Assembly (NCBI GenBank): GCA_004557125.1
Contig: SFET01000020.1
Coordinates: 1-37,983, forward strand
Length of the DNA: 37,983 nt
Origin: Clostridiales bacterium
GTDB lineage: Bacteria; Bacillota; Clostridia; Christensenellales; Aristaeellaceae
Reading direction: 5' to 3'
The position numbers were made by a program, and so were the translations under genes. This document shows positions 31,843 to 37,983 of this stretch, piece after piece; the stretch's first letter is position 1, and every line of letters begins with the position of its first letter. Under the pieces are notes generated by a model. It ran no database searches and was not told where the DNA came from. It saw nothing but the letters and a program-made list of their open reading frames with translations.

Positions 31843-32366
31843 TTGCGCACCTCTCCAAGGTCCTCCATGGGCACGCACCGGGCCAGACTGAAGTTCTTGT
31901 AGGCCTCCTCGCCCGTCACATCGCGAACGATCTCCAGCCAGTCGGGAAGCTGCACCGGCTGATCCTCGCGCTCCAGCTCAATCTCCAGCGTGGCGCGGTC
32001 GCTCCAGAAGCGGTAGATGTCCACCTCCAGCAGCTGATCCATCCAGGGGATGCGCAGCCGGCGCTTCTCCACGGCCTTGAGCTCCGGATCGGCCTGGGCC
32101 ACCAGCGCGGCGTACTCCTCCTCAGAGATCTCGCCCTCCGTCTCCTCGCAGCTCAGCGCATCGATGCGCCGCTTGTGGGTGAAGAAGTACTTCACCGCGC
32201 CGCCGGTGCAGACCCGGCGAATGCGCCGCGTACCGCCGTCAGGATCCCTTCGCAGATACATCTGCGTCACATCCCACACCACGCAGCCCGGCATGGCGCG
32301 CAGCTCCACCTCGTCCGGCATGCGGATCAGATACTTCCGCTCAATTTCCAGTCCCGTATGCATCAT
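31839..32366 (-). CDS. CYTH-domain protein (triphosphate tunnel metalloenzyme family)
   Basis: A 175-residue CYTH protein. The signature ExExK is EIERK at residues 7-11, and later strands carry the alternating charged residues of the tunnel (RRIRR, KYFFTHKRR, KAVEKRRLRIPW, EVDIYRFW, LEIELERED). Members hydrolyse or cyclise triphosphates such as PPPi, ATP or thiamine triphosphate; the substrate here is not evident. The start overlaps surE by 4 nt and the end overlaps larE by 4 nt. The frame opens with two consecutive ATGs; the first is chosen because it forms the ATGA overlap. Confidence 0.92.
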   Translation of the reverse strand: MMHTGLEIERKYLIRMPDEVELRAMPGCVVWDVTQMYLRRDPDGGTRRIRRVCTGGAVKYFFTHKRRIDALSCEETEGEISEEEYAALVAQADPELKAVEKRRLRIPWMDQLLEVDIYRFWSDRATLEIELEREDQPVQLPDWLEIVRDVTGEEAYKNFSLARCVPMEDLGEVRK

Positions 32367-33118
32367 TCTTCCTCCAGTTCCGGCGTAAGGCCGCGCAGGT
32401 CCGGCACCGGCGTCGCAGACAGCAGGTTCCAGGTCAGTACCGACATGGACGCATATCCCGCCCTCGTCAGGTTCAGATCGGAGTTCGGGTCGGTCTCCGG
32501 CAGCGCATCCTGTTCGTTGGCGAGCACATAGCCGCCCGCGCCGTCAGGATTGTAATCCGGCGGGAAGATGTACTCGTTGGAGACGGTTGCCGGCCGCACG
32601 CCGCGAATCTTTCCGCCATAGGGCACGTTCAGGTTGTAGATTTCCCCGCGCGGCAGCGGATGATCCGCCGCCCACTCCATGGCGCGCACGCCCAGCGCGG
32701 CGGCCTCCTCATAATCGCGGTCCAGATGGGAGCACAGCGACACCGCAAGACCCTGCACGCCGCACAGCGAGCCCTCCATGGCTGCAGCCACGGTGCCGGA
32801 GTAGAGGATCGCTGCGCCGCGGTTCGCGCCGTTGTTGATGCCCGCCAGCACGAAGTCCACCGGATCATCCCGCAGGAGATACAGCCCCAGGCGCACACAG
32901 TCCGCCGGCGTGCCGTCCACGCTGAAGGCGCGAATGCCATCGTACTCCACCGGCCGGGCATGCAGCGGCTTCGTGATGGAAAAGGAGTGCCCCGCAGCGC
33001 TGCGCTGCGCATCCGGCGCAAACACCGTCACGCGATGCCCCGCCGCCGCGACCGCCTTCGACAGTGCGCGAATGCCCGGTGCGAAAATTCCGTCGTCATT
33101 TGCAATCAAAACATGCAT
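32363..33118 (-). CDS. surE: 5'/3'-nucleotidase SurE
   Basis: A 251-residue metal-dependent nucleoside monophosphate phosphatase. The metal site is NDDG at residues 7-10, with DAQRSAAGHS near residue 32, the VDGTPADCVRLG block, and GINNGANRGAAILYSGTVAAAMEG near residue 95. It dephosphorylates nucleoside 5'- or 3'-monophosphates and in some bacteria short polyphosphate. I chose the ATG at 33118 (MHVLIANDDG), with GGGAG about 10 nt upstream; an ATG three codons earlier (33127) is also possible but too close to that site. First gene of the surE-CYTH-larE-larC operon. Confidence 0.94.
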   Translation of the reverse strand: MHVLIANDDGIFAPGIRALSKAVAAAGHRVTVFAPDAQRSAAGHSFSITKPLHARPVEYDGIRAFSVDGTPADCVRLGLYLLRDDPVDFVLAGINNGANRGAAILYSGTVAAAMEGSLCGVQGLAVSLCSHLDRDYEEAAALGVRAMEWAADHPLPRGEIYNLNVPYGGKIRGVRPATVSNEYIFPPDYNPDGAGGYVLANEQDALPETDPNSDLNLTRAGYASMSVLTWNLLSATPVPDLRGLTPELEEE

Positions 33119-33160
33119 TTTTGTCATTCTCCCGCGCTCATTTGTATATACTTTATTATC

Positions 33161-33189
33161 ATTATATAGCAATCCGCACCGGCTGTAAA
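33161..33189 (-). promoter_or_regulatory. promoter for the surE-larC operon
   Basis: On the minus strand TTTACA (33184-33189) and TATAAT (33161-33166) with a 17-nt spacer, about 40 nt upstream of the surE start. Confidence 0.8.
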
Positions 33190-33203
33190 GCGGCGCTGTG
33201 TTA

Positions 33204-33253
33204 CACATATACGCAACGATAATGCATATGTGCTTGTATATATTCAATATGTG
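33204..33253. promoter_or_regulatory. ATATGTG dyad and third half-site, candidate operator of the exporter promoter
   Basis: CACATAT (33204-33210) and ATATGTG (33226-33232) are inverted, with 15 nt between them. A third ATATGTG (33247-33253) lies within the spacer of the plus-strand promoter. No regulator gene adjoins, so the binding protein is unknown. Confidence 0.4.
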
Positions 33254-33262
33254 TGATAGAAT
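33234..33262 (+). promoter_or_regulatory. promoter for the heterodimeric ABC exporter
   Basis: TTGTAT (33234-33239) and TAGAAT (33257-33262), spacer 17 nt. The leader to the ATG at 33307 is short and carries no strong ribosome-binding site. Confidence 0.6.
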
Positions 33263-33306
33263 ATGCATGAAAGGCTGGTGAACTCCGCCGAAAACGGCAC
33301 GCGCTT

Positions 33307-35040
33307 ATGAAAAAAGTACTTTCTTATCTGAAGGATTACCGGAAGGAAAGCATCCTCGGCCCCCTGTTCAAGCTGCTTGAGGCCTGCTTTGAACTGATCG
33401 TCCCCTTCGTCATCGCCGCCATCATCGACAGGGGCATCCCCTCCGGCGACGCAGGCTACATTCTGCGCATGGGGCTGTTGCTGGTGGCGCTGGGTCTGAT
33501 CGGCCTGGCCAGCTCCGTCACGGCCCAGTACTTCGCCGCCAAGGCCGCCGTTGGCCTGGCCACGAAGCTGCGCCACGCGGTGTTCGCCCACATCCAGAAA
33601 CTGGGCTTTGCGGACGTGGATCGCATCGGCGCCTCCACGCTGATCACCCGCATGACCAGCGACATCAACCAGGTGCAGTCCGGCGTGAACCTGGGTCTGC
33701 GGCTGTTTTTACGCTCGCCCTTCATCGTGTTCGGTGCGATGATCATGGCCTTCACCATCGACGTGCGCTGCGCGCTGGTGTTCGCCGTGGCCATACCTGT
33801 GCTGGCGGTCATCGTGTTCGGCATATTGGCGATCACCATGCCGCTGTACAAAAAGACGCAGGCACAACTGGATCGCGTGCTGCTGCTGACCCGTGAGAAC
33901 CTGGGCGGCACCCGCGTGCTGCGCGCTTTCGGCCGGGAGGACGACGAAATTGCCGAGTTCGACCGCCTGCACGCCGGCCTGACCCGCTTCCAGAGCCTCT
34001 CCGGCAAGATCAGCTCGCTGATGAATCCGCTGACCTACATCGCCATCAACTTCGCGCTGATCGCACTGCTGCGCACCGGCGCAATGCGCGTCAACGCAGG
34101 CGTGCTGAGCCAGGGCCAGGTCGTGGCGCTGGTGAACTACATCAGCCAGATCCTGGTGGAGCTGATCAAGCTGGCCAACCTGATCATCACCGTGTCCAAG
34201 GCCGCCGCCTGCGGCAACCGCGTCGGCGCGGTGCTGGCCGTCCGACCCAGCATGGCCTCGCCCCGGGATACGGCAGAACCCGACCCAGAAAACGCCGGCT
34301 GCGTGGAATTCGACCACGTGAGTCTGCGCTACGCCGGCGGCGCCTCCGACGCCCTCACCGACGTCCACTTCAGCGCCCGGCGCGGCCAGATGATCGGCGT
34401 CATCGGCGGCACCGGCTCGGGCAAGAGCTCGCTGGTGAACCTGATCCCCCGCTTCTACGACGCCACACAGGGCTGCGTGCGCGTGGACGGCCAGGACGTG
34501 CGCCGCTACGCATTGGAGGATCTGCGCGGCCGCATCGGCGTGGTGCCCCAGAAGGCGCTGCTGTTTGCGGGCAGCATCCGCGACAATCTGCTCTGGGGCA
34601 ATCCCGGTGCGGACGATGAAACCCTGCTGGAGGCCGCGCGCGCGGCCCAGGCAGAGGATGTGCTTGCTGCCAAGGGCGGCCTGGACGGCGCAATCGAGCA
34701 GGGCGGCCGGAACCTCTCCGGCGGCCAGCGCCAGCGCCTGACGATCGCCCGCGCCCTGGTGCGCCGCCCGGAGATCCTGATCCTGGACGACAGCGCCAGT
34801 GCCCTGGACTTCGCCACCGACGCCCGGCTGCGCATGGCGATCCGCAAGCTGCCCTATCACCCCACGGTGTTCATCGTGTCCCAGCGCAGCGCCTCCGTGC
34901 GCTACGCGGATCGGATCGTGGTGCTGGACGATGGCCGCGTGGCGGGCATCGGCAGTCACGAGGAGCTGCTGGAGAGCTGCGCCGTGTACCGCGAGATCTA
35001 CGAATCCCAGTTCCGGAAGGAGGCGAGCGGCAATGACTAA
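33307..35040 (+). CDS. ABC exporter half-transporter with degenerate ATP site
   Basis: A 577-residue fused membrane (six helices, residues about 1-310) and nucleotide-binding protein of the multidrug exporter class. The NBD has Walker A GGTGSGKSS, signature LSGGQRQR, and Walker B ILILDDSASALD, where the catalytic Glu is replaced by Asp. The H-loop histidine is replaced by Gln (VSQRSAS). These are the marks of the non-catalytic half of a heterodimer. The partner gene begins 8 nt before its stop. The ATG at 33307 has no obvious ribosome-binding site. Substrate unknown; drugs, lipids or peptides are typical. Confidence 0.94.
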   Translation: MKKVLSYLKDYRKESILGPLFKLLEACFELIVPFVIAAIIDRGIPSGDAGYILRMGLLLVALGLIGLASSVTAQYFAAKAAVGLATKLRHAVFAHIQKLGFADVDRIGASTLITRMTSDINQVQSGVNLGLRLFLRSPFIVFGAMIMAFTIDVRCALVFAVAIPVLAVIVFGILAITMPLYKKTQAQLDRVLLLTRENLGGTRVLRAFGREDDEIAEFDRLHAGLTRFQSLSGKISSLMNPLTYIAINFALIALLRTGAMRVNAGVLSQGQVVALVNYISQILVELIKLANLIITVSKAAACGNRVGAVLAVRPSMASPRDTAEPDPENAGCVEFDHVSLRYAGGASDALTDVHFSARRGQMIGVIGGTGSGKSSLVNLIPRFYDATQGCVRVDGQDVRRYALEDLRGRIGVVPQKALLFAGSIRDNLLWGNPGADDETLLEAARAAQAEDVLAAKGGLDGAIEQGGRNLSGGQRQRLTIARALVRRPEILILDDSASALDFATDARLRMAIRKLPYHPTVFIVSQRSASVRYADRIVVLDDGRVAGIGSHEELLESCAVYREIYESQFRKEASGND

Positions 35041-36793
35041 GTCCAAAACCCGCACCTCCGCACAGCTGTCCACGCTGCGACGGGTGCTCGCCTACACCGC
35101 CCACGCGCGGCTGTACATCGTCCTGTCCCTGGTCTTTGCCGTGGTCTCCGTGGCGCTGACGCTGTACCTGCCGGTGCTCACCGGCGACGCCGTGGACCTC
35201 ATCATCGGCGCGGGTCAGGTGGATTTCGACGCCCTGCTGATCATCTTCACCCGCATGGCCATTGTCATCCTGCTCACCGCCGCGTCCCAGTGGATCATGG
35301 CCGTGTGCAACAACCGCATCACCTTCCAGACGATGCGTGACATCCGCCAGGACGCCTTCCGGCACCTGCAGCGCCTGCCGCTGAAGTACATCGACGCGCA
35401 TCCCTCCGGCGACGTGGTCAGCCGCATCATCGCCGATGTGGACACCTTCGCCGACGGCCTGCTGATGGGCTTCACCCAGCTCTTCACCGGGGTCATGACC
35501 ATCCTGATCACCCTGATCTTCATGCTGCGCATCAGCGTGGGCACCACCATTGTGGTGGTGTTCGTCACACCCCTCTCGCTGTTTGTGGCGGCGTTCATCG
35601 CAAAGCGCACGTACAGCATGTTCCACCTGCAATCCTCCATCCGCGGCGAACAGACGGCGCTGATCAACGAGATGATCGGCGGTCAAAAGGTGGTGCAAGC
35701 CTTCGGACGCGAGCGCGCCGTGCTGGAGCGCTTCGATGAGATCAACGATCGGCTGCAGGGTGCGAGCCTGCGCGCCACGTTCTTCTCCTCCCTCACCAAC
35801 CCCTGTACGCGTTTCGTCAACGCCCTAGTGTACGCCGGCGTGGCCATCTTCGGCGCGCTGTCCGCCGTCACCAGCTACATGACCATCGGCCAGCTGACCT
35901 GCTTCCTCACCTACGCCAACCAGTACACCAAGCCTTTCAACGAGATCTCCGGCGTGGTCACGGAGCTGCAGAATGCCATCGCCTGCGCAGCGCGCATCTT
36001 TGAATTGATGGACGAGCCGGCCGAATCGCCGGATCCCGAGGACGCCCTCGTCCTGGAGCACGCTGACGGCCGCGTCCAGATGCGGGACGTGTCCTTCCGC
36101 TACGAGGCCGACCGACCGCTGATCGAAAACTTCAGCCTGACGGTGGAGCCGGGCCGCAGAATCGCCATCGTCGGCCCCACCGGCTGCGGCAAGACCACGC
36201 TGATCAACCTGCTGATGCGCTTCTACGATGTGGACGGCGGCGCCATCCATGTCAGCGGTCGCGACATCCGCAGCATCACCCGGCGCAGCCTGCGCCGCAG
36301 CTACGGCATGGTGCTCCAGGACACCTGGATCAAGACGGGAACGATACGCGAAAACATCGCCCTCTCCCGCCCGGAGGCCAGCATGGAGGAAATCATCGCC
36401 GCAGCGAAGGCCGCCCACGCCCACAGCTTCATCCGCCGCATGCCCCAGGGCTACGACACGGTGCTGCACGAGGACGGCGGCGGACTCTCCGAGGGCCAGA
36501 AGCAGCTTCTGTGCATCGCCCGCGCCATGCTGAACCTGCCGCCAATGCTGATCCTGGACGAAGCCACCTCCTCCATCGACACCCGCACCGAGCTGAAGAT
36601 TCAGAACGCCTTCGCCACCATGATGCGGGGTCGCACCAGCTTCATCGTCGCCCACCGCCTGAGCACCATCGAAAACGCAGATCAGATTCTGGTGATGCGT
36701 GAGGGCCGGATCGTGGAGAAGGGCACCCATCGGGAGCTGCTGCACGCAAACGGCTTCTACGCCGAGCTCTACAACAGCCAGTTTGCCCACTGA
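35033..36793 (+). CDS. ABC exporter half-transporter, catalytically complete half
   Basis: A 586-residue six-helix exporter half with NBD. Walker A is GPTGCGKTT, Walker B LILDEATSSID with the catalytic Glu present, and the H-loop is VAHRLST. Its signature is altered to LSEGQKQ. In a heterodimer that signature faces the degenerate Walker site of the preceding protein, so both halves of the non-hydrolysing site are altered while the other site is canonical. The ATG overlaps the previous gene by 8 nt and follows AAGGAGG with 9 nt spacing, so subunits are made in balance. Confidence 0.95.
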   Translation: MTKSKTRTSAQLSTLRRVLAYTAHARLYIVLSLVFAVVSVALTLYLPVLTGDAVDLIIGAGQVDFDALLIIFTRMAIVILLTAASQWIMAVCNNRITFQTMRDIRQDAFRHLQRLPLKYIDAHPSGDVVSRIIADVDTFADGLLMGFTQLFTGVMTILITLIFMLRISVGTTIVVVFVTPLSLFVAAFIAKRTYSMFHLQSSIRGEQTALINEMIGGQKVVQAFGRERAVLERFDEINDRLQGASLRATFFSSLTNPCTRFVNALVYAGVAIFGALSAVTSYMTIGQLTCFLTYANQYTKPFNEISGVVTELQNAIACAARIFELMDEPAESPDPEDALVLEHADGRVQMRDVSFRYEADRPLIENFSLTVEPGRRIAIVGPTGCGKTTLINLLMRFYDVDGGAIHVSGRDIRSITRRSLRRSYGMVLQDTWIKTGTIRENIALSRPEASMEEIIAAAKAAHAHSFIRRMPQGYDTVLHEDGGGLSEGQKQLLCIARAMLNLPPMLILDEATSSIDTRTELKIQNAFATMMRGRTSFIVAHRLSTIENADQILVMREGRIVEKGTHRELLHANGFYAELYNSQFAH

Positions 36794-36801
36794 TGCTTTG
36801 G

Positions 36802-36837
36802 AAAAGCGGAGCGCCCATGGAACGCGCTCCGCTTTTT
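36802..36837 (+). terminator. intrinsic terminator of the ABC exporter operon
   Basis: AAAAGCGGAGCGC and GCGCTCCGCTTTT form a 13-bp perfect stem with a 9-nt loop, ending in TTTTTC. Confidence 0.92.
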
Positions 36838-36871
36838 CTCAAAGAAATTTTCCGGATTTTGCATTTGGGTA

Positions 36872-36901
36872 TTGACTTTATGCCGGTTTCTGTGCTATAA
36901 T
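36872..36901 (+). promoter_or_regulatory. promoter for tRNA-Ser
   Basis: TTGACT (36872-36877), 18-nt spacer, TATAAT (36896-36901) preceded by TGC (extended -10). The tRNA begins 57 nt after the -10 box, leaving a 5' leader for RNase P to remove. Confidence 0.8.
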
Positions 36902-36957
36902 ATCACTCGTTGACAGCGAAGGGCTTGACCCGCCCGGAGCAAACAATTTTATATCGT

Positions 36958-37050
36958 GGAGAAGTCGCCTAGCTTGGTCGAGGGCGCACGACTGGAAATC
37001 GTGTAGGCGTCAAAAGCGTCTCGAGGGTTCGAATCCCTCCTTCTCCGCCA
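36958..37050 (+). tRNA. tRNA-Ser (anticodon GGA)
   Basis: A 93-nt class II tRNA reading UCC and UCU codons. The acceptor GGAGAAG pairs with CTTCTCC, the discriminator is G and CCA is encoded. The anticodon stem CACGA/TCGTG encloses CTGGAAA with anticodon GGA at 36994-36996. The long variable arm and the T-loop GGTTCGAATCCC are normal. Serine tRNA genes are frequent integration targets, and unusual DNA follows here. Confidence 0.98.
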
Positions 37051-37057
37051 TAAAAGG

Positions 37058-37090
37058 ACGCTAATCTTGATACAAAGGTTAGCGTTTTTT
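37058..37090 (+). terminator. intrinsic terminator of tRNA-Ser
   Basis: ACGCTAATCTT and AAGGTTAGCGT form an 11-bp stem with one G-T pair, followed by TTTTT. It begins 7 nt after CCA. Confidence 0.92.
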
Positions 37091-37099
37091 CTTTGCCCG

Positions 37100-37125
37100 A
37101 AAAGCCTTGCACCGCAGGGCTTTTT
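37100..37125. terminator. second terminator-like hairpin behind the tRNA
   Basis: AAAAGCCTTGC and GCAGGGCTTTT pair over 11 positions with one G-T pair and a 3-nt loop, followed by one more T. It may be a backup terminator. Confidence 0.6.
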
Positions 37126-37134
37126 CCATTTGTC

Positions 37135-37280
37135 TGGGTGCATGGAACGAGCTTTCCCCCTATTCTTTGGGTGCAAAAGGCTTCTTATGTTGGTTTCCCC
37201 CTATTCTGAGGGTAAGGTTGGGTGCATGATAAAACGGCTGCTGGTTGTTGAGCCGGTAGCCGTTTTATATTGGGTGCATG
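37135..37280 (+). repeat. short direct repeats behind tRNA-Ser
   Basis: TGGGTGCA(TG) occurs four times (37135, 37168, 37219, 37271), and TTTCCCCCTATTCT occurs twice (37153-37166 and 37194-37207). A hairpin with ATAAAACGGCT / AGCCGTTTTAT arms (37229-37268) lies between copies three and four. The arrangement resembles recombinase arm sites next to a tRNA attachment site, but no integrase is in view. Confidence 0.6.
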
Positions 37281-37623
37281 CCCAGTTGTGCAAGTCGTCC
37301 GCTTTTCAGGAGATCTTCCTTCTTCACTTCATGGCAAAAATGTCAACCACTCGCGTCCACTCTCCACTGGAGGAAACGCGGCTGTTTGAACGAAAAGGAT
37401 ACTGTTATCCGAATCTATCTGTCACTGATCTATCTCGGCAAATTCAGATATAGTAGGGTGTATTTGAGGTGATTTCGCAGGAAAAACTTTCGCAAATATG
37501 TTAATATTCCACCTGCTATTTTCGGCTGTAAAGTTTATTAGTATCAAAATAGTATCACAAAAGGCTGGGAAATACAACAGAATTATGTGGAGCTCTACAT
37601 AATTCCGGCACGGACGGACGCTG
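37281..37623. other. AT-richer stretch without a convincing gene
   Basis: No open frame with a ribosome-binding site and protein-like composition was found on either strand. Base composition is clearly AT-richer than the rest of the window. TAGTATCA occurs twice near 37542-37560. It may be decayed mobile-element DNA. Confidence 0.5.
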
Positions 37624-37704
37624 TCAGGCACAGCGGATAACAGCCTTGCAAGAGGCGTTGTACCTGCGCTGGATATATTCTTGATAGGCTTTCTGGTCTG
37701 TCAT
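37624..37704 (-). pseudogene. truncated N-terminus of a conjugative-element sigma-like protein (possible)
   Basis: The ATG at 37704 follows GGGGGAA and encodes 26 residues (MTDQKAYQEYIQRRYNASCK, then AVIRCA) before a stop. The pattern of YQEYI, then an aromatic-basic stretch, then CK-x-VIR resembles the beginning of sigma-70-like regulators carried by Clostridia conjugative transposons, which are about 150 residues long. The rest is absent, so this would be a remnant. A chance short frame remains possible. Confidence 0.4.
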
Positions 37705-37783
37705 GGAAATTCCCCCTCTCTGAATAATAGTGCGGGGCGGCAGCACTCCTTGCTGTCGCTCCTTGACTGCCTAACTGCGAAAC

Positions 37784-37832
37784 CGGGCGGGGCTGTCAAC
37801 GGTGGGCGAAGCCCGTTCATCTTGACCGCCCG
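37784..37832. other. nested stem-loop
   Basis: Outer arms CGGGCG/CGCCCG, middle arms GTCAA/TTGAC and inner arms GGGC-GAA-GCCC form one nested structure. It lies between the truncated frame and the end of the last gene. I have seen similar GC-rich hairpins next to conjugative-element genes but cannot confirm identity. It could be a terminator for the gene entering from the right. Confidence 0.5.
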
Positions 37833-37873
37833 CTGGCTCGGCTGGCTTTGCTATTTACCCGACAAACTTGAAT

Positions 37874-37983
37874 TTATTGTAAGGTATCACGTTTTACCTT
37901 CTTAAGCCTTACTATCATTACCATAGGAATTTCTTTGTTGGTTTTGAAACATTCTTCATAAAATCCATCAATGACAAATCCAG
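37874..37983 (-). CDS. 3' end of an unidentified protein-coding gene (partial)
   Basis: The last 35 codons of a minus-strand gene entering from the right edge. The end reads FVIDGFYEECFKTNKEIPMV followed by a strand (MIVRLKKV) and KRDTLQ, then TAA. A final hydrophobic strand ending in basic residues is common at the end of class I SAM-dependent methyltransferases, but that is only a resemblance. Codon use is AT-rich, unlike the GC-rich genes to the left, which supports a foreign origin. Confidence 0.45.
   Translation of the reverse strand, partial: GFVIDGFYEECFKTNKEIPMVMIVRLKKVKRDTLQ

Noticed and set aside
36949..37176. Minus-strand open frame across tRNA-Ser (contains RRRRDSNPRDAF)
   Set aside because: It is the antisense of a tRNA, a well-known source of false protein predictions.
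37265..37327. Minus-strand 20-codon frame starting GTG (VKKEDLLKSGRLAQLGMHPI)
   Set aside because: Protein-like in composition, but very short, with no clear ribosome-binding site, and its end coincides with one of the direct repeats; not enough support for a gene.
37067..37453. Plus-strand 128-codon open frame behind the tRNA
   Set aside because: It starts within the tRNA terminator, spans two hairpins and direct repeats, and has no ribosome-binding site.
37681..37905. Plus-strand 74-codon frame over the nested stem-loop
   Set aside because: It overlaps the stem-loop and the end of a more convincing minus-strand gene, without a ribosome-binding site.

Overview
The window is a GC-rich chromosomal segment from a member of the Bacillota, most likely an anaerobic amino-acid-fermenting Clostridia lineage. 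The evidence is strong AGGAGG ribosome-binding sites, TTGACA/TATAAT promoters, a two-polypeptide MetV/MetF methylene-THF reductase, a B12-dependent glutamate mutase and oxygen-sensitive class I hydratase subunits. The species cannot be named from the sequence.

Layout. 1-1354: metV-metF on the minus strand (metF runs off the left edge) with a clear promoter. 1426-4292: a minus-strand ABC-2 type exporter operon (regulator, ATPase, permease) whose promoter is covered by a palindrome. 4324-6948: plus-strand DUF5655-type small protein, MscS-like channel and D-2-hydroxyacid dehydrogenase, closed by a bidirectional terminator. 6959-21371: the metabolic core. A divergent promoter region at 14363-14544 drives a minus-strand operon (citD, citE, citF, two-subunit mesaconase/fumarase, GntR regulator, citX-citG fusion, EamA transporter) and a plus-strand operon (citC, a P-loop protein, glmS, glmL, glmE, then mal). 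Together these encode the methylaspartate route: glutamate -> 3-methylaspartate (glutamate mutase) -> mesaconate (methylaspartate ammonia-lyase) -> citramalate (mesaconase) -> acetate + pyruvate (citramalate lyase, a citrate-lyase-type enzyme matured by CitC and CitXG). All the enzymes of the route are present and contiguous.

21656-23642: an M32 carboxypeptidase followed directly by dihydrofolate reductase. 23815-29636: a predicted lipoprotein (minus) and a divergent 1409-residue secreted wall protein with peptidoglycan-binding modules, Fn3-like modules and tandem EYTEP and ASEPVA repeats. 29732-33118: a minus-strand operon surE-CYTH-larE-larC in which every junction is a 4-nt ATGA overlap; larC and larE mature the nickel-pincer cofactor of lactate-racemase-type enzymes, but larA and larB are not in the window. 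33307-36793: a heterodimeric ABC exporter with one degenerate ATP site. 36958-37050: tRNA-Ser(GGA) with its own promoter and terminator.

37051-37983 differs from the rest: AT-richer, almost gene-free, with short direct repeats behind the tRNA, a truncated open frame resembling the start of a conjugative-element sigma-like factor, a nested stem-loop and the 3' end of another gene. It looks like the edge of, or debris from, an integrative element.

The least-explained items are the P-loop protein with an alanyl-tRNA-editing-like metal quartet inside the glutamate operon, the inverted repeat copies that bracket mal, the 119-nt overlap between glmL and glmE, and the tRNA-Ser-associated region.
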